From the NCBI RefSeq assembly GCF_003007735.2, contig NZ_PXNQ02000004.1:62001-126000 (forward strand): 64,000 nucleotides of DNA, in the 5' to 3' direction. This document shows positions 53,853 to 62,643 of this stretch, piece after piece; the first letter of the stretch is position 1; each line of letters opens with the position of its first letter. This DNA is from Paracoccus methylarcula (GTDB lineage Bacteria > Pseudomonadota > Alphaproteobacteria > Rhodobacterales > Rhodobacteraceae). The position numbers and the translations under genes are program-made. The notes beneath the pieces were generated by a model, which was given only the letters and a program-made list of their open reading frames with translations, did no database searches and had not been told where the DNA came from.

Positions 53853-54404
53853 ATGTCGGATTTGCCGCTGTTTCTTGGCCAGTTCATCCGCCGTCCATCC
53901 GAAATTCGTTCCGTTATTCCCACCGGCCGGGCCACCGCCCGCGAGATGGCGCGCCTTGTCTCGCCCGATATGCGCGCCGTGGCCGAGATCGGTGCCGGAA
54001 CCGGCACGGTAACCCGGTCGATCCTGGCCCGCGGCCTGCCGCCCGAACGGCTGGATCTCTACGAGTTGAACGCGGCCTTTTGCGACCGGCTGCGGTCCCG
54101 CTTTCCGGGAACTCGTGTTCACAACCATCCCGCGCAGGAGATGGCCAATCGCGCCGGTGAGCCCTTTGATGCGGTCATCTCGGGCGTGCCGACCTTGCCG
54201 ATGCCGGACGAATTGCAGGCCGCGATCGTCGGTGCCGCGCTGTCGGTGATGCGCCCCGGCGCGCCCTTCGTGCAGATCACCTATGGCCCATTGCCTCCGC
54301 TTTCCGAGGCGACCCGCCGCCGTTTCGGGCTGAGCCATGAACGCAGCCGACGCATCTGGGCGAATCTGCCGCCCGCACGGGTCTATGTGTTCCGGCAGGA
54401 ATAA
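53853..54404 (+). CDS. class I SAM-dependent methyltransferase (PmtA-like)
   Basis: A 183-residue methyltransferase. SAM-binding motif I is VAEIGAGTGTVTRSIL (about 43-58), then DLYELNAAFCDRL. It most resembles PmtA of Rhodobacter, phosphatidylethanolamine N-methyltransferase, by the FLGQFIRRPSEIRSVIPTGRATAREMA start and the FVQITYGPLPPLS motif. The start follows AGGAGA. Membrane phosphatidylcholine synthesis is the expected role, but other small-molecule methyltransferases of this subgroup exist. Confidence 0.78.
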   Translation: MSDLPLFLGQFIRRPSEIRSVIPTGRATAREMARLVSPDMRAVAEIGAGTGTVTRSILARGLPPERLDLYELNAAFCDRLRSRFPGTRVHNHPAQEMANRAGEPFDAVISGVPTLPMPDELQAAIVGAALSVMRPGAPFVQITYGPLPPLSEATRRRFGLSHERSRRIWANLPPARVYVFRQE

Positions 54405-54435
54405 AGACCTCGTTCAGCATACAATGGCATGCCGA

Positions 54436-54464
54436 TTGCTTATCGCTGCCGCGGGGGCTAAAAA
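54436..54464 (+). promoter_or_regulatory. candidate sigma70-type promoter for fumC
   Basis: TTGCTT (54436-54441) and TAAAAA (54459-54464) are 17 bases apart, 31 bases ahead of the fumC start, with GAGGGAG as ribosome-binding site. A sequence match only. Confidence 0.4.
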
Positions 54465-54494
54465 CGCCGCGAAACCGCGAGGGAGCCATTCACC

Positions 54495-55889
54495 ATGACC
54501 AAGACCCGCACCGAAACCGACAGCTTCGGCCCGTTGGAGGTTGACGCCTCGAAATACTGGGGGGCGCAGACGCAGCGCTCGATCCTGAATTTCCCCATCG
54601 GGTGGGAGCGTCAGCCGGTCGCGATCATCCGCGCATTGGGGGCGATCAAGCTGGCGGCGGCGCGGATCAACATGGCCGAGGGCAGGCTGGACGAACGGAT
54701 CGGCCGCGCGATGGAGCAGGCCGCGACCGAGGTGTTCGAGGGCAAGTTCGACGACAATTTCCCGCTGGTCGTGTGGCAAACAGGTTCGGGCACGCAGTCG
54801 AACATGAATGCCAATGAGGTGATCTCGAACCGCGCCATCGAGATTCTTGGCGGCGAGAAGGGATCGAAAGACCCTGTTCACCCGAACGATCACTGCAACA
54901 TGGGGCAGTCCTCGAACGACACGTTCCCGACCGCGATGCATGTGGGCATCGGCATGATGGCGCGCGATGTGCTGCTGCCGGGGCTGGAAAAACTGCACGA
55001 GGCGCTGGTCGCCAAGTCGCAGGAATTCAAGGATATCATCAAGATCGGCCGCACCCATACGCAGGACGCCACGCCCCTGACGCTTGGGCAGGAATTCGGC
55101 GGCTATGCCCATCAGGTGAAGATGGGGATCGAGCGCGTCAAGCTGGCCCTGCCGCATATCTATGAACTGGCGCAGGGCGGCACGGCGGTCGGCACCGGGC
55201 TGAACACCAAGAAGGGTTGGGACACGGCCATCGCGGCCGAGATCGCGAAGATCACCGATCTGCCCTTCGTCACCGCGCCGAACAAGTTCGAGGCGCTGGC
55301 GGGCCATGACGCGATGGTGTTCTTTTCGGGCGCGCTCAAGACCGTGGCGGCATCGCTGTTCAAGATTGCCAATGACATCCGCCTGCTCGGCTCCGGCCCC
55401 CGCTCGGGTCTGGGCGAGTTGATCCTGCCCGAGAACGAGCCGGGATCGTCGATCATGCCCGGCAAGGTCAACCCGACCCAGGCCGAGGCGCTGACCATGG
55501 TCTGCGCCCATGTGATGGGCAACGATGCCGCGGTGGGTTTTGCCGGCAGCCAGGGGCATTTCGAACTGAACGTCTATAACCCGATGATGTCCTATAACGT
55601 GCTGCAATCCATGCAGCTTCTGGGTGATGCGGCAGGTTCCTTCACCGATAACATGGTGGTGGGAACCAAGGCCAATACCGCGCGGATCGAGAAACTGATG
55701 AAGGAATCGCTGATGCTGGTGACGGCGCTGGCGCCGACCATCGGCTATGACAACGCGACCAAGGTGGCCAAGACCGCGCACAAAAACGGCACCACCTTGC
55801 GCGAAGAAGCCATCGCGCTTCGTTTCGTGGATGGCGAGACCTTTGACCGGATCGTCCGGCCGGAGGACATGATCGGACCCAAGGAATGA
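54495..55889 (+). CDS. fumC: class II fumarate hydratase
   Basis: A 464-residue iron-independent fumarase of the TCA cycle. All three conserved regions are present: [13 protein letters not shown] (about 98-110), [20 protein letters not shown] (about 129-148) and the signature loop [13 protein letters not shown] (about 317-329). Its stop overlaps the start of the VOC gene (ATGA). Confidence 0.97.
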   Translation: MTKTRTETDSFGPLEVDASKYWGAQTQRSILNFPIGWERQPVAIIRALGAIKLAAARINMAEGRLDERIGRAMEQAATEVFEGKFDDNFPLVVWQTGSGTQSNMNANEVISNRAIEILGGEKGSKDPVHPNDHCNMGQSSNDTFPTAMHVGIGMMARDVLLPGLEKLHEALVAKSQEFKDIIKIGRTHTQDATPLTLGQEFGGYAHQVKMGIERVKLALPHIYELAQGGTAVGTGLNTKKGWDTAIAAEIAKITDLPFVTAPNKFEALAGHDAMVFFSGALKTVAASLFKIANDIRLLGSGPRSGLGELILPENEPGSSIMPGKVNPTQAEALTMVCAHVMGNDAAVGFAGSQGHFELNVYNPMMSYNVLQSMQLLGDAAGSFTDNMVVGTKANTARIEKLMKESLMLVTALAPTIGYDNATKVAKTAHKNGTTLREEAIALRFVDGETFDRIVRPEDMIGPKE

Positions 55890-56269
55890 TTGCGGCGACC
55901 CTACAACTGATGTTCCAGGGTGAGTTGGCGGATGCCATCTCGCTCTGGTCCCGCGCCTTTCCCGATATGGTGATCAAGGAATTGTCGGGAGAGGGTGAAC
56001 CCCGCCGTGTTCAGGTTACCGTTGCCGGGCAGACGTTGTTCCTCTTCGACAGCCCGATGACGCATGATTTCACCTTTACCCCGGCGATCTCGCTGGTCAT
56101 CGCTTGTGACCGGGCAGAGGATGTGGACCGGCTGGCCGGGATATTGGGAGAGGGTGGGCAGGTTTTCATGCCGCTTGACGCCTATCCCTTCTCGCCTCGT
56201 TTTACATGGGTGGCGGATCGCTTCGGGGTCAGTTGGCAGCTCATGCAGCAGCCCGAGGGGGCGGCGTGA
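55886..56269 (+). CDS. VOC family protein (PhnB/demethylubiquinone-like fold)
   Basis: A 127-residue protein with one vicinal oxygen chelate-type domain. [21 protein letters not shown] at the start, the [14 protein letters not shown] strand and [19 protein letters not shown] at the end are typical of the PhnB-like group, some of which are wrongly named 3-demethylubiquinone methyltransferase. The metal-binding histidines of catalytic VOC proteins are poorly conserved. Starts overlapping fumC and ends overlapping the DUF4169 gene, so translation is coupled. No substrate can be named. Confidence 0.82.
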   Translation: MIAATLQLMFQGELADAISLWSRAFPDMVIKELSGEGEPRRVQVTVAGQTLFLFDSPMTHDFTFTPAISLVIACDRAEDVDRLAGILGEGGQVFMPLDAYPFSPRFTWVADRFGVSWQLMQQPEGAA

Positions 56270-56442
56270 CCAGGCCGGTCAACCTGCGACAGGCCCGCAA
56301 GCAGCGGGCCCGCGATGAAAAGCGCGCGCAGGGCGATGCCAACGCCGCCAAATACGGCGAGGCGAAACATGCCCGCGCGGCGCGCCGGGCCGAGGATGAG
56401 CGGACCGGACGGGCGCATGAGGCCCATAAGCGCGATGATTGA
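56266..56442 (+). CDS. DUF4169 family small basic protein
   Basis: A 58-residue, highly charged protein that begins at GTG overlapping the previous stop. PVNLRQARKQRARDEKRAQG and the arginine/glutamate-rich helix that follows match DUF4169, found in alphaproteobacteria beside fumC. Function unknown; a nucleic-acid or protein binder is conceivable from the charge. It overlaps the next gene by 8 bases. Confidence 0.78.
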   Translation: MTRPVNLRQARKQRARDEKRAQGDANAAKYGEAKHARAARRAEDERTGRAHEAHKRDD

Positions 56443-56674
56443 TCTGCCGCCGATGACCCCACCGCTCAAGCACTCGGTCACGATCGAGGGGCATCGGACA
56501 TCGGTTTCGCTGGAGGACGCGTTCTGGCGCGCCCTGGGGCAAGAGGCGGACCGGCTTGGCATGACGCGGGCAACGCTTATCGGCCAGATCGACCGCAATC
56601 GCCCCTCGGGGATCGGGCTTGCCACCGCGCTGCGGCTGTTCGTCCTGTCCGAGATGCAAAAGAGAAACGATTAA
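56435..56674 (+). CDS. ribbon-helix-helix domain protein
   Basis: A 79-residue small protein with a RHH_4-type fold: KHSVTIEGHRTSVSLEDAFWRALGQEADRLGMTRATLIGQID, then a helical tail. It could bind DNA as a dimer, possibly in autoregulation, but no operator is obvious. ATG at 56435 overlaps DUF4169; ATG at 56453 is an alternative. It is the last gene of the fumC string. Confidence 0.82.
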   Translation: MIDLPPMTPPLKHSVTIEGHRTSVSLEDAFWRALGQEADRLGMTRATLIGQIDRNRPSGIGLATALRLFVLSEMQKRND

Positions 56675-56698
56675 GGCCGGTTCTGTCGTCCAGGCATG

Positions 56699-56732
56699 AA
56701 AAAACCCCCGCGAGCTCATGCATCCGGGGGTT
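56699..56732 (-). terminator. rho-independent terminator of the DUF1127 gene
   Basis: AACCCCCG (56703-56710) and CGGGGGTT (56725-56732) form a stem; on the minus strand the stem is followed by T6 (the A-run at 56699-56704). It lies 20 bases beyond the DUF1127 stop and could also slow the plus-strand fumC transcript. Confidence 0.8.
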
Positions 56733-56752
56733 CGTTCATCTGATGGCTTGGC

Positions 56753-56947
56753 TCAGAGGCCGCGCGCAATCCGCTCGATGTCGCCGCGGTTCAGGCCGAT
56801 ATCGTCCAGTTCGCGGTCCGACAGGCGGCTCAGTTCGCGGCGGGTCTGGCGCGTGTCATTCCACGACCCGATCAGCGAAGCGAGATTTGCGACGACACTG
56901 CCAAGACCCCCAACTGCAAAGCTGCGGTTCGTTTCGATGGCGGACAT
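56753..56947 (-). CDS. DUF1127 family small protein
   Basis: A 64-residue protein (a start 6 codons earlier is possible; AGGTGAT sits before this one). The DUF1127 core is at the C-terminus, TRRELSRLSDRELDDIGLNRGDIERIARGL, an arginine-rich helical hairpin. Small DUF1127 proteins in alphaproteobacteria have been linked to phosphate and RNA turnover control and to CcsR-type sRNA loci (from memory). It is monocistronic with its own terminator. Confidence 0.88.
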   Translation of the reverse strand: MSAIETNRSFAVGGLGSVVANLASLIGSWNDTRQTRRELSRLSDRELDDIGLNRGDIERIARGL

Positions 56948-57143
56948 CATATCACCTGTTTTCATATTGCCCGATCAATGGGCAGGTTTCGGATAAACCG
57001 GAGATAGATTGTGCAGCCGCAGAATTGTAGGCGCAGAATCGGCAAAGCCGCTATGCGATTTTTGCAGGCTAATTAAAGCCTAACGGAATGCTGCATTGCA
57101 GCGATACTTGGAGTGATCCGGATAATTTTCGGGCAATGCCCGA

Positions 57144-57863
57144 TCAACTCCAATCGCCCAGCTCCGCCTGCCACAAAGTCATTGCCGCTACGGCAGCCGT
57201 GTCTGCACGCAGGATCCGTGGGCCGAGACTGATTCGCGTGACGAAGGGCAGGGCTGCGATGCGGGATCGTTCAGCCTCGGAAAAACCGCCTTCGGGTCCG
57301 ATCAGGATAGCCCATGGACCGGGGGGTAGTCCCGCAAGGGTCTGTGCCGGACCCGCCATGGCCTCATCCGCCCAGATGATCCGGCGGGTTTCGTCCCAAC
57401 CGTCCAGCAGTCGGGCCAGCGGCACGAGATCGTCCACGCCTGGCACATAGGTGCCGCCGCATTGCTCGGCCGCCTCGACGGCATGGGCTTGCAGACGATC
57501 CTGCCGGATACGTTCGGAATTGGTGAAATCGGTCTGAACGGGCAGGATCCGGGCCGCACCCAGTTCCGCCGCCTTCTCGACGATGAAATCGGTGCGGGCC
57601 TTCTTGATCGGCGCGAATAGCAGCCAGAGATCGGGCGGGTCGCGCTGCGGTGCGGTTTGCTCCAGCAGTTCAAGGCTGCCGCCACGTTTGCCCGCCTCGG
57701 CAATGCTTGCCGACCATTCCCCGTCGCGGCCGTTGAAGACCGATATGACCTCTCCGGCGCGCAGCCGCATGACGCCCGACAGGTAATGCGCCTGCGGGGC
57801 TTCCAGCGTGACGGGTTGTCCCGTGGCCAGGGGGTGATCTATAAACAGTCTTATCTTCGCCAT
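57144..57863 (-). CDS. rsmE: 16S rRNA (uracil1498-N3)-methyltransferase
   Basis: A 239-residue SPOUT enzyme that methylates U1498 of 16S rRNA. The N-terminal PUA-like domain (about 1-70) precedes the knotted SPOUT domain: ILIGPEGGFSEAERSRI (about 187-203) and ISLGPRILRADTAAVAAMTLWQ (about 211-232), where SAM binds. It is divergent from ubiA with 14 bases between starts, so their promoters must overlap the two genes. Confidence 0.95.
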   Translation of the reverse strand: MAKIRLFIDHPLATGQPVTLEAPQAHYLSGVMRLRAGEVISVFNGRDGEWSASIAEAGKRGGSLELLEQTAPQRDPPDLWLLFAPIKKARTDFIVEKAAELGAARILPVQTDFTNSERIRQDRLQAHAVEAAEQCGGTYVPGVDDLVPLARLLDGWDETRRIIWADEAMAGPAQTLAGLPPGPWAILIGPEGGFSEAERSRIAALPFVTRISLGPRILRADTAAVAAMTLWQAELGDWS

Positions 57864-57877
57864 GACAGGCAGACGCT

Positions 57878-58816
57878 ATGCAAAGCCAGACGAAAAAGCC
57901 AGACACCGTCGCGGATGCGCCCAAGGGAAATTGGGTTGACCGATACGCGCCAGAAACATGGCGGGCCTGGCTGCATCTGAGCCGGGCCGACCGGCCCATC
58001 GGGACATGGCTGTTGCTGCTGCCCTGCTGGTGGGGAATAGGGCTGGCGATGATGGCGGATGCGCCCGCTTGGCGCGATCTGTGGATCGCGGTGGCCTGCG
58101 GGCTTGGCGCGCTGGTGATGCGCGGGGCGGGCTGCACATGGAACGACATTACCGACCGGGATATCGACGCCAAGGTTGCCCGCACGAGATCGCGACCCCT
58201 GCCCTCGGGGCGGGTGACGCTGCGCGGGGCCTATCTGTGGCTGATTGCCCAGGGGCTGGTGGGCTTCGTGATCCTGCTGACATTGGGGAAGGCGGCGATC
58301 TGGATGGGGATAGCCTCGCTGGCTCTGGTGGCGATCTATCCCTTTGCCAAGCGGTTCACATGGTGGCCGCAGATTTTCCTTGGCCTCGCCTTCAACTGGG
58401 GGGTGATGCTGGCCTACGCGGCGCATATGGGGCGGCTTGACCTCGCCCCTGTGATCGCGTGGCTCGCGGGCATCGCCTGGACGATCTTTTACGACACCAT
58501 CTATGCCCATCAGGATGTCGAGGATGATGCGCTGATCGGGGTCAAGTCCACCGCCCGATTGTTCGGCGAGAACAGTCCGCGCATCCTCGCCGGGTTTGCC
58601 CTGCTGGCGGTCCTGCTTCTGGCGGTCGCGATCTCACTCACGGGTCGCAATCTGTTGATAGGCTGGATCGGATTGGCCGGCTTTGCGGGCCATCTGTTCT
58701 GGCAGCTGCGAAATTTCCAACCGGATCAGAACAATATCTGCCTGCGCCTGTTCCGGTCGAACCGTGATGCAGGTCTTGTGCTGGCAATTTTCCTCGCTTT
58801 GGCGGGGCTTGCATGA
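57878..58816 (+). CDS. ubiA: 4-hydroxybenzoate polyprenyltransferase
   Basis: A 312-residue membrane prenyltransferase that joins 4-hydroxybenzoate to a polyprenyl chain, an early step of ubiquinone synthesis. The two Asp-rich Mg-binding motifs are present: MRGAGCTWNDITDRDIDAKVARTRSRPLPSG (about 86-116) and YDTIYAHQDVEDD (about 205-217). About eight membrane segments surround them. Confidence 0.95.
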   Translation: MQSQTKKPDTVADAPKGNWVDRYAPETWRAWLHLSRADRPIGTWLLLLPCWWGIGLAMMADAPAWRDLWIAVACGLGALVMRGAGCTWNDITDRDIDAKVARTRSRPLPSGRVTLRGAYLWLIAQGLVGFVILLTLGKAAIWMGIASLALVAIYPFAKRFTWWPQIFLGLAFNWGVMLAYAAHMGRLDLAPVIAWLAGIAWTIFYDTIYAHQDVEDDALIGVKSTARLFGENSPRILAGFALLAVLLLAVAISLTGRNLLIGWIGLAGFAGHLFWQLRNFQPDQNNICLRLFRSNRDAGLVLAIFLALAGLA

Positions 58817-58878
58817 TTGCGCCGGGCCGAGGGCGCGGCTAGACCGATCCGGCCTGCAACAATCGTGAGGTGCCGTTC

Positions 58879-61050
58879 ATGGCGTCGTCCCGCAAACGCG
58901 TATCCAGTTCCTTGATGACACTTGTCGTTTTGGCTGGAATCGGTGGATTGAGCTGGTTCGGTGCGCGTGAGGCGGCGGATTTCATGGAACGGCGCTCCGA
59001 GGCCCAGGTGCGGAGCGTTCTGGCCGATGCGGGGCAGGACTGGGTCGGAGTTCGAAGTGACGGGCTGCAGGTGCTGCTGTCGGGAACCGCGCCAAGCGAA
59101 GTGGAGCGGTTCCGTGCCATGACGCAGGCCGGGACCGTGGTCGATTCCAGCAGGATCGTCGATGACATGACCGTGGCGGCCGTTGACGCGGCACTTCCTC
59201 CGGCGTTCAAGGTGGAATTGCTGCGCAATGACGAGGGGATCTCGCTGATCGGGCTGGTTCCCGCTTCGACCGACCGGGCGGCACTGGTCGAAACCCTGCA
59301 GAACGAGACCGCCGCCCCGAAAGTTGCCGATCTGTTGGAAAACGCCGATTATCCGGCGCCCGAGAACTGGGACGCGGCGATCACCTATGGCTTGCGGGCA
59401 GCGCAATTGACGCCACATGCGAAGATCTCGATCGCGGCGGGTGCGGTGAGCATCGAGGCGCTCGCCGAGAGCAGGGCCGAGAAAGGCCGGCTGGAGATGG
59501 AACTGAACCGCTCGCTGCCCGCTTCGGTAAAACTTGAGACGAATATCTCCGCGCCGCGCCCGGTCATGGCACCCTTCACTCTGCGTTTCATGATCGACGA
59601 GCAGGGTGCGCGCTTCGACGCATGCGCAGCCGATCACGAAGAGGGTCGCGAACGCATCCTTGCGGCTGCCATGCGGGCCGGGGTCAAGGGAACGCCCGGC
59701 TGTGCCCTGGCGCTTGGCGCACCTGCGCCGGAATGGGCGGATGCGGCGGTTGCCGTGATCGGAGCGGTTGCCGCGTTGCAACAGGGCACCGTGACCATTT
59801 CTGATGCCGATATCGCGTTGACGGTGCCTGCGGGGGTGGAACGATCCGATTTCGACAAGGTGGTTGCCAATCTCGAACGGGCATTGCCGGCGGTCTTCTC
59901 GTTGAATGCCCATCTGGAAGAGGCCTCCGATGCCCCGGCGGGACCGGCCGAGTTCGTCGCGACCATGTCGGCGGGGCGCGAGATGGCGATGCGCGGCCGC
60001 ATTACCGACCAGCAGATGCGCGAGGCGGTCGATAGTTTCGCGCGGGCAAGATTCGCATCCGTCCAGGACAGTCTGCGCAGCGACGGGAATACACCCGGCG
60101 GTTGGACGGTGAGGGTGATCGCGGGGCTAGAGGCGCTTGACGGGCTGGAAAAGGGCTCGGTCAAGGTTTCCCCCGAGACGATAGAGCTTTCGGGGGATTC
60201 GGGTGATCCGCGTGCGGCGGAACATGCCGCTGCCGCGTTGTCGAAACGTCTTGGTGCCGGTGCCAAGTACCAGCTTTCGATCCGATATGACCGCCGGCTC
60301 GATCCGGCCCTGGCGCTGCCTGACGGCAAGGAATGCGTAAACCGGTTGAATATCATCATGTCCGAGGCGGCGATCGGCTTCGAGCCGAACAGGTCGACCA
60401 TCGCGGGCGACCCCACCGAAACCCTGGATCGCCTGGCGAAGGTCATGGGCGATTGCGCCGATTTCCAGATCGAGGCCGGTGGCCATACCGATTCGCAGGG
60501 CTCGGAAGGCTTCAACGCGGACCTGTCGCGGTCCCGCGCCCAGGCCCTGGTCCGCGCCATGTCCGATGCGGGGATCGATGTGACGAACATGACCTCGCGC
60601 GGCTATGGTGAAAGCCAGCCCATCGCCAGCAACGACACCGAGGAAGGCCGCGAGGAAAACCGCCGGATCGAATTCCGCCTGATCTCCGAACAACCTGTCC
60701 GCAGCGAACCCTTGCCCGCGCCGGTGACCGTCGAGGGCACGACAGGTGAAGTGCCGGAGCCCGATCCGGATGTCGAGATACATATGCAAACCGAAGAGGC
60801 ACCGGAAGCCGAGGAAGAGATGGCCGGTCCGGATTTGCCGCCGGCGAAGATGAACCCGGGCGCCGCTCCGGCAACGGTTGGCGCCAGCGAAGAGTTCCAG
60901 GCACTGGACGAACGCGAAGAAAATATTAGGCTGCCGGTTCAGACGCCCGATGACGGCACCCCTCGTCCCGCGCCACGCCCCGGCACGGCCGAAGGCGGAG
61001 GGGAAAGCGGTGACGGCAATATTGAACAAAGTGAAGCCACCGAAGAATGA
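58879..61050 (+). CDS. OmpA-family protein with BON-like N-terminal repeats
   Basis: A 723-residue envelope protein. A single signal-anchor helix (LMTLVVLAGIGGLSWFGA, about 13-30) precedes several BON-like repeats (e.g. VDAALPPAFKVELLRNDEG near 107 and DFDKVVANLERALPAVFSL near 330), a module that contacts membranes. The C-terminal OmpA domain (about 490-610) has FEPNRSTIAGDP, FQIEAGGHTDSQGS and SRSRAQALVRAMSDAGID plus NRRIEFRL, which binds peptidoglycan. A proline/glutamate-rich tail (about 620-723) follows. The start follows GAGG; GTG at 58870 is weaker. The next gene overlaps by four bases. Confidence 0.86.
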   Translation: MASSRKRVSSSLMTLVVLAGIGGLSWFGAREAADFMERRSEAQVRSVLADAGQDWVGVRSDGLQVLLSGTAPSEVERFRAMTQAGTVVDSSRIVDDMTVAAVDAALPPAFKVELLRNDEGISLIGLVPASTDRAALVETLQNETAAPKVADLLENADYPAPENWDAAITYGLRAAQLTPHAKISIAAGAVSIEALAESRAEKGRLEMELNRSLPASVKLETNISAPRPVMAPFTLRFMIDEQGARFDACAADHEEGRERILAAAMRAGVKGTPGCALALGAPAPEWADAAVAVIGAVAALQQGTVTISDADIALTVPAGVERSDFDKVVANLERALPAVFSLNAHLEEASDAPAGPAEFVATMSAGREMAMRGRITDQQMREAVDSFARARFASVQDSLRSDGNTPGGWTVRVIAGLEALDGLEKGSVKVSPETIELSGDSGDPRAAEHAAAALSKRLGAGAKYQLSIRYDRRLDPALALPDGKECVNRLNIIMSEAAIGFEPNRSTIAGDPTETLDRLAKVMGDCADFQIEAGGHTDSQGSEGFNADLSRSRAQALVRAMSDAGIDVTNMTSRGYGESQPIASNDTEEGREENRRIEFRLISEQPVRSEPLPAPVTVEGTTGEVPEPDPDVEIHMQTEEAPEAEEEMAGPDLPPAKMNPGAAPATVGASEEFQALDEREENIRLPVQTPDDGTPRPAPRPGTAEGGGESGDGNIEQSEATEE

Positions 61051-61376
61051 ACCGTACCGAATTCATCGCCGCCACGGCAGTTATCCTGTTCACAACCTTT
61101 GTGGTGGGCTGGCTTGTCGGTTTGATTGTCCAGCGCCTGACGCGTCCGACAAGGGCGGGCATGACCGAACTGGACCGCATGGCCCAGCAGCTTCACGAAG
61201 CCGAGGACGAGCGGGATATGGCCGTGGCGCGGCTGGAGGGGCGCGAGGCGGAACTGATGGGCAAGCTCGCGTCCGCCGATGCGGATCTGCAGGCGACGAT
61301 GGACGCGCTTCGCATCAGCCGTGCCGAGATCGAGGAATTGCGGGACTATATCGAGAAAAAGCTGGTGCAGCGCTGA
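61047..61376 (+). CDS. membrane-anchored coiled-coil protein
   Basis: A 109-residue protein. An N-terminal membrane helix (AATAVILFTTFVVGWLVGLIV, about 6-26) is followed by a continuous coiled coil (about 35-105) rich in Glu, Arg, Leu and Ala (LDRMAQQLHEAEDERDMAVA, EIEELRDYIEKKL). It is translationally coupled to the OmpA/BON gene, so the two may work as one envelope structure. No named family is recognised. Confidence 0.8.
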   Translation: MNRTEFIAATAVILFTTFVVGWLVGLIVQRLTRPTRAGMTELDRMAQQLHEAEDERDMAVARLEGREAELMGKLASADADLQATMDALRISRAEIEELRDYIEKKLVQR

Positions 61377-61386
61377 TTGCATCGGT

Positions 61387-61427
61387 GGTGGGGGCTGTCC
61401 GCCCCCACCCAGCCCATCCGGGCTGGG
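61387..61427. terminator. tandem hairpins between the coiled-coil gene and the aminotransferase
   Basis: GGTGGGGGC-TGTCC-GCCCCCACC (61387-61409) and CCCAGCCC-ATCC-GGGCTGGG (61408-61427), directly followed by repeat copy 7. They lie in a convergent gap and are suited to end both transcripts. Confidence 0.6.
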
Positions 61428-61436
61428 TTCCCCCGA

Positions 61437-61459
61437 AGATATTTGGGCAAAGAAGAAGC
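61437..61459 (+). repeat. T-rich intergenic repeat, copy 7
   Basis: AGATATTTGGGCAAAGAAGA plus AGC, two bases from the stop codon of the aminotransferase gene, so on the minus strand the T-rich side lies immediately after that stop. Confidence 0.75.
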
Positions 61460-61461
61460 GG

Positions 61462-62643
61462 TCAGATTCCGGCGTCGATGATGGCGCGGGCAAGGACCGG
61501 CACGGTGTCGCGGTTCAGCCCGGCAATATTCAGGCGCGAATCGCCGACCATGTAGATCGCCGCATCGGTCTTGAGCTTGCTCACCTGTTCGGGCGTGGCG
61601 CCGAGACGCGAGAACATGCCGCGATGCCGGGCGATGAAGTCGAAGCGGTCGCTGCCCGACAGGTCGCGCAGTTCCGAGGCGAGCTGTTCGCGAAGGGCCA
61701 GCATGCCGTTCCGGACATCCTCCAGTTCCGATGCCCAATCGGCGCGCAGCCCCTCGTCGGTCAGGATGGTGCTGACGATGCGGGCACCGTGATCGGGCGG
61801 GAAGGAATAGGTCTGCCGGTTCAGGAAGGCGAGGGAGCCCTGGCTCAGATCGCGGGCGGAATTGTTTTCGGCAAGCGCCATCAGGATGCCGGTCCGTTCG
61901 CGGTAGATGCCGAAATTCTTCGAGCATGACGCCGCGATCAGCACCTCGGGCAGGCGCGTCGCCAGCAGGCGGGTGGCGGCGGCATCGGCATCCAGCCCGT
62001 CGCCGAAACCCTGATAGGCAAGGTCGATCAAGGGCACTGCCCCGGATTTTTCCAGGATCGCGGCGACTTCCTCCCATTGCTCCGCCGTCAGGTTGGCGCC
62101 GGTCGGGTTGTGGCAGCAGCCATGCAGCAGCACCACGTCGCCCTTTCCGGCCCTGGCGATATCCTCTTTCATCGCCTCGAAAGCGACGCCGCGGGAGTCG
62201 TTGTCGAAATACCGGTATTCGACAAAGGGCAGACCCATGAATTTCATGATCGACAGATGGTTGGGCCATGTCGGATCCGAGACATGGACGGTCACGCCGG
62301 GATTGGCCAACCGTGCCAGTTCCAGCGCCTGGCGGACAGCGCCGGTGCCGCCAACCGTGGCCAACGAGGCGAGTCGGTCGGACGGCACCTCGCCCAGCAC
62401 CATCTGCGCCATGGCGTTGCGGAATTCCGGCTCGCCGGCAAGGCCGGTATAGGCCTTGGTGGTTTGCGCCTCCCAGATCCGCTGCTCGGCGGTCTTGACC
62501 GCGCGCATGACCGGGGTCACGCCTTCGGGGTTCCTGTAGACCCCGACGCCCAGGTCGATCTTGCCCTGGCGCGTGTCGGCCTTGTATTCCTCGATCAGCA
62601 TCAGGATCTTGTCGGCGGCTTGCGGTTTCAGATCTGTCAGCAT
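61462..62643 (-). CDS. aromatic/aspartate aminotransferase (type Ib)
   Basis: A 393-residue PLP enzyme that exchanges amino groups between aspartate or aromatic amino acids and 2-oxo acids. The N-terminus LKPQAADKILMLIEEYKADTRQGKIDLGVGVYR and the PLP-lysine motif IAASCSKNFGIYRERTG (Lys near 239) are typical of the AspC/TyrB group; GCCHNPTGANL carries the conserved Asn. The ATG overlaps the stop of the sulfurtransferase gene (TGATG), so the frame that runs on further upstream is not coding. Confidence 0.93.
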   Translation of the reverse strand: MLTDLKPQAADKILMLIEEYKADTRQGKIDLGVGVYRNPEGVTPVMRAVKTAEQRIWEAQTTKAYTGLAGEPEFRNAMAQMVLGEVPSDRLASLATVGGTGAVRQALELARLANPGVTVHVSDPTWPNHLSIMKFMGLPFVEYRYFDNDSRGVAFEAMKEDIARAGKGDVVLLHGCCHNPTGANLTAEQWEEVAAILEKSGAVPLIDLAYQGFGDGLDADAAATRLLATRLPEVLIAASCSKNFGIYRERTGILMALAENNSARDLSQGSLAFLNRQTYSFPPDHGARIVSTILTDEGLRADWASELEDVRNGMLALREQLASELRDLSGSDRFDFIARHRGMFSRLGATPEQVSKLKTDAAIYMVGDSRLNIAGLNRDTVPVLARAIIDAGI

